A stretch of 64,000 nucleotides of DNA from Emticicia sp040253585 (GTDB lineage: Bacteria > Bacteroidota > Bacteroidia > Cytophagales > Spirosomataceae): contig NZ_JBELAU010000015.1 of the NCBI RefSeq assembly GCF_040253585.1, positions 62,001 through 126,000 on the forward strand, written 5' to 3'. Positions 44,235-51,363 of this stretch are shown in pieces. Positions within the stretch are counted from its first letter, which is position 1, and every line of letters begins with the position of its first letter. A program made the position numbers and the translations under genes. Below the pieces are notes generated by a model, which did no database searches, was not told the origin of the DNA, and saw only the letters and a program-made list of their open reading frames with translations.

Positions 44235-45482
44235 TTAATAATGGCATTTAGCACACTCTAAACCACCGTTATCCTGCACTTTCATTGCTCCTTTGCTTAC
44301 TGCACTGTGAGCTTCCATCAATTTTGTGTAATAACCATTGTCTTTGCCATTCACTTCTGACTTACGGTGACAATCAATACACCAGCCCATCGTAAGCGTA
44401 GAGCGTTGTTGAACAACTTCCATCTTCTCAATTTCGCCGTGACAGTTTTTACACTCTAAACCACCAACGTTTGTGTGTTGTGCGTGGTTGAAATAAGCTA
44501 AGTCTGGTAAGTTGTGTACACGTACCCATTCAATTGGCTTATTAGTTTCGATTGCCGTATAAATCTTTTGGATTTCTGGAGACTCACGCTTGATAGCATT
44601 GTGGCAGTTCATACAGATGTTTGCCGAAGGAATACCTGATTGTTTTCCTTTATATACACCTGTGTGGCAGTACGCACAATTGATTTTCATTTCGCCTGCG
44701 TGCAATTTGTGAGAGAAGGCGATTGGTTGCTTTGGAGCGTATCCTTGGTGAACACCAATTCCGTACATACCATCAAAAGTAGCTTTCGTTGCAAGTAAGA
44801 TAAATGCCCAAACGATTGCCGAACGAACAGTTTTATTTGCTGCAATGTTTTTGAAGCTTGCTTGAAGTTTTTCTCCAAATGAAAGCGAAGCCTCTGATGA
44901 ACCTGCTTCTGCACCCGACAATTTGTTTAATAATTGTAAGATACCAAGCAAAGCTACCAAAACAAGCCCCATAATAACTAACAATGCTACTAAAATAACA
45001 TTGATAAATTTACCACCACCTGTATCTTGCGTTGGAGTAGCTGTAACTGGACCTCCAGTACCTGGCGTTGGAGCAGGAGCCGCATTAGCAGATTTGATAT
45101 AAGCTAAAATTGCTTTTACTTCATCATCTCCAAATGCACCGAAAGCAGTCATTTGGGTTTTGTTATACTTTTCGTAAAGCTCGTTAGCATATTTATCGCC
45201 ACTTGCAATTACACCCATTGGATTATTAATCCATTTTTTCAACCAAGCATAGTCTCGACGGTCTTCGATACCTGCCAAACCAGGTCCAACAACAACTTCT
45301 GCTGAAGTGGCGTGACACTGAGCACAGTTGTTTTTATACAACTCTTCTCCTTTTGCAACATCTCCGCCACCAGCAGGTGCTGCGGCTGCAGTAGATGTAC
45401 TATCTTGTGCCGCTACATGACCAATGGAAATGCTTACAGCAACAGCAAGAGCTAAAATTGACTTATAAAATTTACGAATCAT
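44235..45482 (-). CDS. actA: Alternative complex III subunit ActA, multiheme cytochrome c
   Basis: A 415-residue protein with a signal peptide (ending HVAAQ). An N-terminal class I cytochrome c domain (heme site CAQCH, Cys53) is followed by a proline-rich linker and a membrane helix near 160-185. A C-terminal multiheme domain has five CxxCH sites: CAYCH, CMNCH, CKNCH, CIDCH and CAKCH, the last two residues from the C-terminus. The C-terminal five match the pentaheme ActA of described complexes; the extra N-terminal monoheme domain gives six sites in all. First gene of the operon. Confidence 0.93.
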   Translation of the reverse strand: MIRKFYKSILALAVAVSISIGHVAAQDSTSTAAAAPAGGGDVAKGEELYKNNCAQCHATSAEVVVGPGLAGIEDRRDYAWLKKWINNPMGVIASGDKYANELYEKYNKTQMTAFGAFGDDEVKAILAYIKSANAAPAPTPGTGGPVTATPTQDTGGGKFINVILVALLVIMGLVLVALLGILQLLNKLSGAEAGSSEASLSFGEKLQASFKNIAANKTVRSAIVWAFILLATKATFDGMYGIGVHQGYAPKQPIAFSHKLHAGEMKINCAYCHTGVYKGKQSGIPSANICMNCHNAIKRESPEIQKIYTAIETNKPIEWVRVHNLPDLAYFNHAQHTNVGGLECKNCHGEIEKMEVVQQRSTLTMGWCIDCHRKSEVNGKDNGYYTKLMEAHSAVSKGAMKVQDNGGLECAKCHY

Positions 45483-45520
45483 ATTTATATATAATGTAGT
45501 ATTCCTACTTTTTCAGACTG

Positions 45521-45551
45521 CAAAACTACGCTACTATTGTTTTCTATCAAA
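45521..45551 (-). promoter_or_regulatory. Promoter of the alternative complex III-oxidase operon
   Basis: On the reverse strand TTTG (45551-45548), 19 bases, TAGTTTTG (45528-45521): both boxes match the Bacteroidota primary sigma consensus at ideal spacing. The predicted start lies about 30 bases before the actA ATG at 45482. Confidence 0.78.
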
Positions 45552-45639
45552 TAGGTTTTGTTATTTTTTTTATAGCTCTTAGCAATTTAGAATTATTTTA
45601 AATAACACCGTAAAAGATTGACTATAAGCTATTTACAAC

Positions 45640-45759
45640 AAAAAACCATTCCATAATCAACGTATATAGATGACTATGGAATGGTATTTTAGCAAGAATA
45701 TTCGTTTATGTGGAACGGATACACTTTATGTTGTGTTGAAAAAAACTTGTCTCTTAGGT
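45640..45759 (-). ncRNA. Putative ~120-nt RNA upstream of actA
   Basis: A complete transcription unit without a credible protein. A consensus promoter on the reverse strand (TTTG at 45797-45794, 20 bases, TACCTTTG at 45773-45766) is followed about 75 bases later by a terminator hairpin (CCATTCCATA/TATGGAATGG, 45684-45646) with a run of six T on the reverse strand. The only short frame inside is 11 codons from a GTG. It is transcribed towards actA, so it is either a free small RNA or a prematurely ended leader. It does not resemble tmRNA, SRP RNA or RNase P RNA as I know them. The ends are predicted. Confidence 0.5.
45646..45684 (-). terminator. Terminator of the putative RNA upstream of actA
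   Basis: CCATTCCATA and TATGGAATGG form a perfect 10-bp stem around 19 bases. On the reverse strand six T follow directly. There is no protein gene for it to serve in that orientation. Confidence 0.75.
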
Positions 45760-45765
45760 ATTTCA

Positions 45766-45797
45766 CAAAGGTATAATATAGCCTTGTTTGTTGCAAA
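45766..45797 (-). promoter_or_regulatory. Promoter of the putative RNA upstream of actA
   Basis: On the reverse strand TTTG, 20 bases, TACCTTTG, in the orientation and at the spacing expected for the Bacteroidota primary sigma factor. A second TATATTTG box (45801-45794) overlaps the -33 element. Confidence 0.6.
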
Positions 45798-45918
45798 TAT
45801 AAAGATATAAACTTCTTTTTTGGGAGCAAAAAAATCAATTTAGTTATATTCGCAATATTCGGATTCATTCTTCAAATTATTTCGTTTAGATTGCATCTTG
45901 ACCCTATTTTTCTTCCAA

Positions 45919-46797
45919 ATGACAGAATTATCGACTCCAAAAGAATTTAATTTTGAGCAAATACTTAGATTTCTTTCTCGAAATCAGAAAGAGAGCCTTC
46001 ATACAATTAAAAATCAAGAGATTTACAAAGTTGTTTCTTTTGAAAATTCGCTTGTTTTATTTTCAATTTCTTTCAATTCTTCTTTGCAAATATCAATCCA
46101 TTCTGAAAACCCAAGTCAAAAAATTATGGATTTTATCAAGACACATATCTCTGATTGGTTCGATTTAGAAGCAAATCTTTCGCTTTTTTATGAAACTGCT
46201 CAAAATGATACTGTCTTGGCTTCGCTCTGCCGAAAATTTTACGGGCTCCGCATGATTGGTATGCCCGACATCTTTGAGTCATTGATTTGGTCAATCATTG
46301 GTCAACAGATTAACCTCAATTTTGCTTATTCGCTCAAAGAAAGGTTGGTACAGAATTTTGGTCAAAAAATTATCTATAATAACGAATACTACTATGCCTT
46401 ACCTACTCCTGAAAGGCTCGCTGCTTTGAACATTGAAGATTTCCAGCCGCTTCAGTTTAGTAAAAGCAAAGCACAATATATATTAAATGTATCACGTGAG
46501 TTTGCGGATGGAAATTTATCGCAAGAAACTTTGAAAAAGTTACCTTTTGAAGAGGTAAAAGAAAAATTAGTCAAAATCAAAGGCGTTGGAAACTGGACGG
46601 CGAATTATTCGATGATGAAAAGTCTAAAAAATTATGACGCTTTTCCTGTGGAAGATGTAGGCTTGCACAATGCCGTGAAAACACAATATGGCTTAACGAC
46701 AAAGCCAACTGTTATTGATTTAAACCAAATGGCCGAAAAATGGAAAGGCTGGCGAGGTTATGCTACTTTCTATTTCTGGCATTCGCTGCTGGGTTGA
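45919..46797 (+). CDS. DNA-3-methyladenine glycosylase II (AlkA-like)
   Basis: A 292-residue HhH-GPD base-excision glycosylase. An N-terminal AlkA_N-like region (about 1-105) precedes DIFESLIWSIIGQQINLNFAYSLKERL, then the helix-hairpin-helix KLVKIKGVGNWTANYSMMKSL and the catalytic Asp in FPVEDVGLHNAVK. No FeS cysteines, as expected for AlkA. It removes alkylated bases from DNA. The ATG at 45919 is preferred; the frame is open from a TTG at 45898 but adds seven unconserved residues. A YccU-like gene lies 47 bases downstream. Confidence 0.88.
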   Translation: MTELSTPKEFNFEQILRFLSRNQKESLHTIKNQEIYKVVSFENSLVLFSISFNSSLQISIHSENPSQKIMDFIKTHISDWFDLEANLSLFYETAQNDTVLASLCRKFYGLRMIGMPDIFESLIWSIIGQQINLNFAYSLKERLVQNFGQKIIYNNEYYYALPTPERLAALNIEDFQPLQFSKSKAQYILNVSREFADGNLSQETLKKLPFEEVKEKLVKIKGVGNWTANYSMMKSLKNYDAFPVEDVGLHNAVKTQYGLTTKPTVIDLNQMAEKWKGWRGYATFYFWHSLLG

Positions 46798-46844
46798 ACT
46801 AATTTGTAGAAAATAAGATTTTTAGAGCAGAAACATTCTGAAAA

Positions 46845-47207
46845 ATGGCAAAGAAAACATTAGTTATAGGTGCATCAACCGACCCAAGTAGATATGCGTA
46901 TTTAGCCGCTAACCGATTGGTGAACCACAAACACGAAATTGAACTTTTAGGCGTAAAACAAGGAGTTGTTGCTGGAAAAGAAATAAATACCGAAAAAGAG
47001 AAATTTGAAGATATTGACACCGTTACGCTTTATGTGAATCCACAAAGGCAAAGTGAATATTTTGATTATGTAGCCGACCTAAAGCCACGAAGAGTGATTT
47101 TCAATCCTGGTACAGAAAACCCAGCTTTTGAGGATTTTCTGACCGAAAAAGGCATTGAACCCATAGAGGCTTGTACGCTCGTGATGCTTTCGACTGGGCA
47201 ATATTGA
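46845..47207 (+). CDS. CoA-binding-domain protein (YccU-like)
   Basis: A 120-residue single-domain Rossmann-fold protein with KTLVIGASTDPSRYAYLAANRL, HEIELLGVKQG, VTLYVNPQRQSEYFDYV, RRVIFNPGTENPAF and GIEPIEACTLVML. This matches the CoA_binding_2 family, related to the CoA-binding half of succinyl-CoA synthetases but without catalytic partners. Cytoplasmic; the physiological role is unknown. It probably shares a transcript with the AlkA-like gene. Confidence 0.87.
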   Translation: MAKKTLVIGASTDPSRYAYLAANRLVNHKHEIELLGVKQGVVAGKEINTEKEKFEDIDTVTLYVNPQRQSEYFDYVADLKPRRVIFNPGTENPAFEDFLTEKGIEPIEACTLVMLSTGQY

Positions 47208-47210
47208 AAA

Positions 47211-47250
47211 GCTAACTAAGGTTAGATGTTCTGTGCTTACCTTAGTTAGC
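47211..47250. terminator. Bidirectional terminator between convergent genes
   Basis: GCTAACTAAGGT (47211-47222) pairs perfectly with ACCTTAGTTAGC (47239-47250). The stem begins just past the YccU-like stop codon and includes the YdcF-like stop codon, serving both convergent genes. Confidence 0.75.
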
Positions 47251-47910
47251 CATTCGCCCTTCAAAACCCATTGCAATGAGTTTTTCGTAAGCATCCCAAA
47301 CATTTTTGGGAATTTCCATCGCTACCAAGAATCCTTTTTCAGGATAAATTTTTAGGCGTTGTAAATCGCCCGTCATGTTACTGATTACTCGTTCTTTACT
47401 AATATTGTTTTCGATACATCGAGCAATGTACTGGGCATAGGAATCGGGTTTGGCGGTTGACATAAATTTAAACTCAGCAAATTGCACCAAAGCCGTTGCA
47501 TAAGTTCGACGCACCATATAGGGTTTCTGAACCAAAATGAAATTCTGAAAATCAAAACCTTTTTCTTTCAAAATCTTTCTCGTACACGAAAAATTCTCGC
47601 CTGTGTTTGTGGCTTCGTTGTCGAGTATGATTGCTTCGGCTGGAACGCCCGCTTTTACGGCAATATCAAAAAAAGCATCCGCTTCTGATTTTGGTGTTAG
47701 GTTTCGGAGTTCTCCAACTGGACGCACAACCCCACCCGAAAAAATAATGTAATTTGCCCAGCCTTCTTTATACAATTCTACTGCATAATCAGCTACACTG
47801 GGGTCGTGGCTTCCCAAAACAAAAATTGCATCGGCTTTTTGTAAGGGTTGTTTCAAGAAATGATAATCGTAGAGAAGCTCTGCGTAATAGTCAACAAGGT
47901 TTTCGTCCAT
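47242..47910 (-). CDS. YdcF-like DUF218 protein
   Basis: A 222-residue protein with the DUF218 Rossmann-like core: ADAIFVLGSHDPSVADYAVELYKEGWANYIIFSGG, KSEADAFFDIAVKAGVPAEAIILDNEATNTGENF and FILVQKPYMVRRTYATAL. No signal peptide or membrane helix, unlike the SanA/ElyC branch, so it matches the soluble YdcF type, for which S-adenosylmethionine binding has been reported in E. coli. The ATG at 47910 is chosen; the frame can be extended to a TTG at 47946, with a hydrophobic unconserved start. Confidence 0.85.
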   Translation of the reverse strand: MDENLVDYYAELLYDYHFLKQPLQKADAIFVLGSHDPSVADYAVELYKEGWANYIIFSGGVVRPVGELRNLTPKSEADAFFDIAVKAGVPAEAIILDNEATNTGENFSCTRKILKEKGFDFQNFILVQKPYMVRRTYATALVQFAEFKFMSTAKPDSYAQYIARCIENNISKERVISNMTGDLQRLKIYPEKGFLVAMEIPKNVWDAYEKLIAMGFEGRMAN

Positions 47911-48030
47911 CTGCGTATAAAATTTACCAATCGGCAAAATTATCAATTATTAGTCAATAATGTTTGATACTTTCGATCATGAATTTCGTCAGAGATTCAG
48001 CATTAAACACATAAAACAACATTTACTAAA

Positions 48031-48336
48031 ATGGTCAACGCAAAACATTTAGCAACATTCGTACTCGGAGCAGCAGCGGGCGTAGCACTTAATAAATATT
48101 TACAAACCGAAGAAGGAGAAAAAGCTTTAGCAGATTTAAAAATCAAAGCGGGGCAATTTAAAGACGAAGCCGAACAAGCAATTGATAAAGCTCCTGAATA
48201 TTTTGAAAAACTAAAAACTGAAGCAAGTGCGGCCTTGAAAGATAGTTTTCCTGAAGCAGAAGCATTTTTGCAAGAATTGTTCGGGAAAGCAAAGGTGGCA
48301 ACCGAAACACCAGCAGCAGAAGAGCCAAAAGCATAA
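48031..48336 (+). CDS. YtxH-like small protein with N-terminal membrane segment
   Basis: A 101-residue protein. A short hydrophobic segment (LATFVLGAAAGVALNKYL, about 7-24) precedes a long charged, Lys/Glu/Ala-rich helix (EEGEKALADLKIKAGQFKDEAEQAIDK, then KLKTEASAALKDSF), ending in a Pro/Glu/Ala tail. This resembles YtxH-domain proteins, often linked to general stress. It stands alone and ends at the terminator at 48343. Confidence 0.75.
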   Translation: MVNAKHLATFVLGAAAGVALNKYLQTEEGEKALADLKIKAGQFKDEAEQAIDKAPEYFEKLKTEASAALKDSFPEAEAFLQELFGKAKVATETPAAEEPKA

Positions 48337-48342
48337 ATTTGT

Positions 48343-48366
48343 AGGGCGAAGTTTTGGCTTCGCCCT
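48343..48366 (+). terminator. Terminator after the YtxH-like gene
   Basis: AGGGCGAAG and CTTCGCCCT form a 9-bp stem around TTTTGG, followed by TATTTTTT. It may also act on the convergent lipoprotein gene ending at 48373. Confidence 0.82.
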
Positions 48367-48372
48367 TATTTT

Positions 48373-48780
48373 TTAAGCTTTTTTGACTGTAATATTAATT
48401 TTGTAATCTTTTTGACTTATCTCAGTTGTAGTTTTCGGATATGGCAACACATTCGACACTTCAATATCAAATTTTTGCCCTCCTAAGTCAAGTGTCGTTT
48501 TGAGTGGTTTAGCTTCATAATCAATTGATGAGTCTTTTGATACGCCGTTTGCCGAAATAGTAAAGTATATTTTTGCCATTCCAGCCCAAACACAGGTCGT
48601 GTTTTCGGGGCATCGACTATCTTCAATTTTTGTTATTTTAATCTTTACACCTTCTTGGAAGGAAAGTTCAGTATTGACTCCCAATTCTAATTGCGAAGCT
48701 AAAGTTGGCTCTGGTGTTGGTGTTTCTTGTAAGGAACAAGCCGTTAAGGACAATAATAGTGCTACAATAATATTTTTCAT
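48373..48780 (-). CDS. Small lipoprotein with SRCP/CVWAG motif
   Basis: A 135-residue protein beginning at 48780 with a lipoprotein signal (LSLTAC, lipidated Cys near residue 15) and a beta-sandwich-like mature part. The central DSRCPENTTCVWAGMAKIYF is a motif I associate with a family of Bacteroidota and other bacterial envelope lipoproteins; the two Cys are spaced to form a disulfide. The function is unknown. The in-frame ATG at 48813 would put eleven residues ahead of the signal and is not used. Confidence 0.78.
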   Translation of the reverse strand: MKNIIVALLLSLTACSLQETPTPEPTLASQLELGVNTELSFQEGVKIKITKIEDSRCPENTTCVWAGMAKIYFTISANGVSKDSSIDYEAKPLKTTLDLGGQKFDIEVSNVLPYPKTTTEISQKDYKINITVKKA

Positions 48781-48958
48781 GTTCAAAATCTGTTTTACAT
48801 TAGAATGATGCACTTTTATGTAAAAAGGTTGGAGTCCGACTAAAACATTTCAAAAATAACCTTTCTTCATTGGCTTAACCTCATTTGTGTAGATTTTTTT
48901 GATAGATTTCAGCAGAACACTTATCTTCGTTTCATAAAATTTAAACCCAATTAATTCC

Positions 48959-49738
48959 ATGCGTTCTCACGAAATTGACTACAAAATCTTTGGCGAAGAT
49001 ATTCAAATCGTCGAAATAGAACTTGACCCAAACGAAACCGTTATTGCTGAAGCTGGCTCGATGCTCTTCATGGAAGACGGAATTATGTTTGAAACCAAAA
49101 TGGGCGACGGCTCACAACCGCAACAAAGTCTTTTTGGAAAATTGATGCAAGCGGGTAGTAGAGTATTGATGGGCGAGTCGATTTTTATGACTCACTTCAC
49201 AAACCGCTCAAATATCAAGCGTAAAGTGGCTTTTGCCGCTCCCTATCCAGGTACAATCAAAGCCGTTGATTTAGCCAAAATCATGGGCAATACACTGATC
49301 GTACAAAAAGATGCATTTTTGTGTGCAGCAATGGGTACGAGTATCTCAATTCATTTTAATCAAAAACTGGGTGCTGGTTTCTTCGGTGGCGAAGGATTCA
49401 TTCTTGAAAAAATTCAAGGCGATGGCATGGCGTTTATTCACTCGGGCGGGGTTGTCATTGAGCGTCAACTTAACAACGAAACGCTCCGAATTGATACTGG
49501 TTGTGTGGTTGGTTTCGAGCCTCAACTCCAATTTGACATTGAGCGTTCAGGAAGTTTAAAATCAATGGTTTTTGGTGGCGAAGGTATCTTCTTGGCCACA
49601 CTTCGTGGTACAGGAAAAGTTTGGATTCAGTCATTACCAATTTCTAAACTTATTCAACGCCTTTCTCCTTATGGTGGAAACGCTACCAAAGAAAGCGGCT
49701 CAGTTTTGGGCGGTTTAGGTAGTTTGTTTGAGGGGTAA
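48959..49738 (+). CDS. AIM24 / TIGR00266 family protein
   Basis: A 259-residue protein of the AIM24 family (double-psi-like beta helices): DIQIVEIELDPNETVIAEAGSMLFMEDGI, FAAPYPGTIKAVDL, KDAFLCAAMGTSIS, FILEKIQGDGMAFIHSGG, LRIDTGCVVGFEPQLQFD and a C-terminal GRGKVWIQSLP-like segment (GTGKVWIQSLP). A Gly-rich tail ends the protein. Mitochondrial members affect inner-membrane architecture; the bacterial role is unknown. No signal peptide. It stands alone, between two hairpins downstream and a short AT-rich leader. Confidence 0.88.
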   Translation: MRSHEIDYKIFGEDIQIVEIELDPNETVIAEAGSMLFMEDGIMFETKMGDGSQPQQSLFGKLMQAGSRVLMGESIFMTHFTNRSNIKRKVAFAAPYPGTIKAVDLAKIMGNTLIVQKDAFLCAAMGTSISIHFNQKLGAGFFGGEGFILEKIQGDGMAFIHSGGVVIERQLNNETLRIDTGCVVGFEPQLQFDIERSGSLKSMVFGGEGIFLATLRGTGKVWIQSLPISKLIQRLSPYGGNATKESGSVLGGLGSLFEG

Positions 49739-49754
49739 AAAACAAATATTCTCT

Positions 49755-49800
49755 TTTTCTCCATAGCGATGGGTTTGCAAACCCATCGCTATGGAGAAAA
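49755..49800. repeat. 46-base perfect palindrome
   Basis: Two exactly complementary 23-base arms meet at a central TTTGCAAA with no loop (arm core CCATAGCGATGGG). It directly follows the AIM24 gene and is itself followed by an ordinary terminator, so it is not needed for termination. It is a good candidate for a dispersed palindromic element. Confidence 0.85.
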
Positions 49801-49804
49801 GTTA

Positions 49805-49834
49805 ATAGCAGCTTAGTAATAGGCTGCTATTTTT
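49805..49834 (+). terminator. Terminator after the AIM24-family gene
   Basis: ATAGCAGC pairs with GCTGCTAT around ten bases, followed by TTTTTATTT. Confidence 0.75.
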
Positions 49835-49911
49835 ATTTATAAAACAGCCAATTATATATTAGAATTCTACTAAATTGCTTCCTCTTTTTAATTCAACCTT
49901 AAATTACGACA

Positions 49912-50748
49912 ATGATTATCAATCGCAGAAAATTCTTGCAACAATCGGCTTCATTGGCCGCTTTGGCATTTATAACTAATGATTTGCAAGCAAAAGGAAC
50001 ACTCAAACAGTTTGGTTGTCAACTTTATAGTATCCGAGATGTACTTCCGAAAGACCCTAAAAATTACATGAAGCAATTGGCTGATATGGGTTATAAATAT
50101 TTTGAAAGCTACTCGAAAGACCCATTCTGGGGTATGGCTCCAAAAGATGCAAAAACATACTTGGGCGATATTGGTGTAAAAATGGTAAGTACACACTTAG
50201 GTTTACCCGATACTAATGAAGAGATGATAGCCAAATGTGCAGAAGGTGGCTTGAAATATGTAATTTGTCCAGCTATCGGAATGCAGCCATCGGCTGATGC
50301 TTGGAAACAAAAAGCTGAAGCATTTACCAAAAATGGTGAAATCTGCAAGAAATATGGCTTACGTTATGGTTATCATAATCATGCCTACTCTTTCCAAAAT
50401 GCTAATGGTATTAAAGGTCAAAGAATTTTACTCGAAAATACCGACCCTTCAATCGTATGTTTTGAATTGGATATGTGCTGGAGCGAAGCGGCAGGTGAAA
50501 ACAGTATTGAGCATTTGAAACAATACGGCAATCGCTACGAGCTTTGTCATATCAAACAACTTGCGACAAAAGACCCAAAACCTCAGCAAACAGACCTTGC
50601 TTCAGGAATAATCGACTATAAAGGCTTGCTTCGTGCAGCCAAAGATAGCGGAATCAAGTATTTCTTGGTTGAACAAGAACAATATCCAGTTGGGCCAATC
50701 GAAAGCATGAAAAGCGATGCTATTTATTTGAAGGACTTGAAATTTTAG
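49912..50748 (+). CDS. Twin-arginine-exported sugar phosphate isomerase/epimerase-like TIM barrel
   Basis: A 278-residue protein. The N-terminus NRRKFLQQSASLAALAF is a twin-arginine signal, ending near LQAKG. The mature part is an AP-endonuclease-family-2 / xylose-isomerase-like TIM barrel: GCQLYSIRDVL, YGYHNHAYSF (metal His), CFELDMCWSEAAG (metal Glu/Asp), YELCHIKQ and a late YFLVEQEQY with acidic ligands. Likely a periplasmic metal-dependent isomerase or lyase of unknown sugar-related substrate. Its 3' end overlaps convergent rnhB by 29 bases. Confidence 0.86.
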   Translation: MIINRRKFLQQSASLAALAFITNDLQAKGTLKQFGCQLYSIRDVLPKDPKNYMKQLADMGYKYFESYSKDPFWGMAPKDAKTYLGDIGVKMVSTHLGLPDTNEEMIAKCAEGGLKYVICPAIGMQPSADAWKQKAEAFTKNGEICKKYGLRYGYHNHAYSFQNANGIKGQRILLENTDPSIVCFELDMCWSEAAGENSIEHLKQYGNRYELCHIKQLATKDPKPQQTDLASGIIDYKGLLRAAKDSGIKYFLVEQEQYPVGPIESMKSDAIYLKDLKF

Positions 50749-51328
50749 GATTAATTTCACTACGAAAAGTAAGGCGATGAAAGGGCGTGAAACCATGCTC
50801 TTTTATCGCTTTTTTATGAAATGGTGTTGGATAACCCGCATTTTGCTCCCAACGATAATGCGGAAATTCGGAAGCGAGTTTTACCATTAAATCATCACGA
50901 TAGGTTTTGGCTAAAATTGAGGCCGCAGCAATGGACAAAAACTTTGCATCTCCTTTCACAATGCACGTATGTGGAATAAGTGGATAAGGCGTAAAACGAT
51001 TTCCATCTATCAATAAATGCTCGGGGCGAAGGTTCAGGCCATCAACTGCTCGGTGCATGGCCAAAAAACTGGCTTTTAAGATATTTATTTTATCAATTTC
51101 TTCATTAGATGCCTCGGCAACGGCAAACGCAATGGCATCTCGCTCAATTTCAACCCTTAGTTCTTCTCGTTGTTGATGGTTTAACTGTTTAGAATCATTG
51201 AGCCATTCGTGCGTATAATCTCTGGGTAAAATCACGGCAGCGGCCACTACTGGCCCAGCCAAACATCCTCGGCCAGCTTCATCAAGTCCTGCCTCAATGG
51301 CATCAATATTATAATATGAACGGAGCAT
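50720..51328 (-). CDS. rnhB: Ribonuclease HII
   Basis: Cleaves RNA in RNA-DNA hybrids and at single ribonucleotides in DNA. The 202-residue product contains EAGLDEAGRGCLAGPVVAAAVIL (catalytic Asp-Glu), LLIDGNRF (Asp), KGDAKFLSIAAASILAKTYRDD (Asp) and GYPTPFHKKAIKEHGFTPFHRLTF. This is the complete RNase HII motif set. The last nine codons overlap the convergent TIM-barrel gene. The reverse-strand run ATTACTCATTCATTCACTCATT lies just before the ATG. Confidence 0.95.
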   Translation of the reverse strand: MLRSYYNIDAIEAGLDEAGRGCLAGPVVAAAVILPRDYTHEWLNDSKQLNHQQREELRVEIERDAIAFAVAEASNEEIDKINILKASFLAMHRAVDGLNLRPEHLLIDGNRFTPYPLIPHTCIVKGDAKFLSIAAASILAKTYRDDLMVKLASEFPHYRWEQNAGYPTPFHKKAIKEHGFTPFHRLTFRSEINPKISSPSNK

Positions 51329-51334
51329 AAATCT

Positions 51335-51356
51335 AATGAGTGAATGAATGAGTAAT
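51335..51356. repeat. Short-period repeat upstream of rnhB
   Basis: On the reverse strand ATTACTCATTCATTCACTCATT, a four-to-eight-base periodic run ending eight bases before the rnhB ATG. It shares ATTCACTCATT with the tandem repeat before mazG at 13829-13860. Confidence 0.6.
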
Positions 51357-51363
51357 TTTTATA

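Noticed and set aside
45666..45701. Eleven-codon GTG frame in the putative RNA upstream of actA as a leader peptide
   Set aside because: No biased amino-acid content and no adjacent start signal; the RNA call stands better without it.
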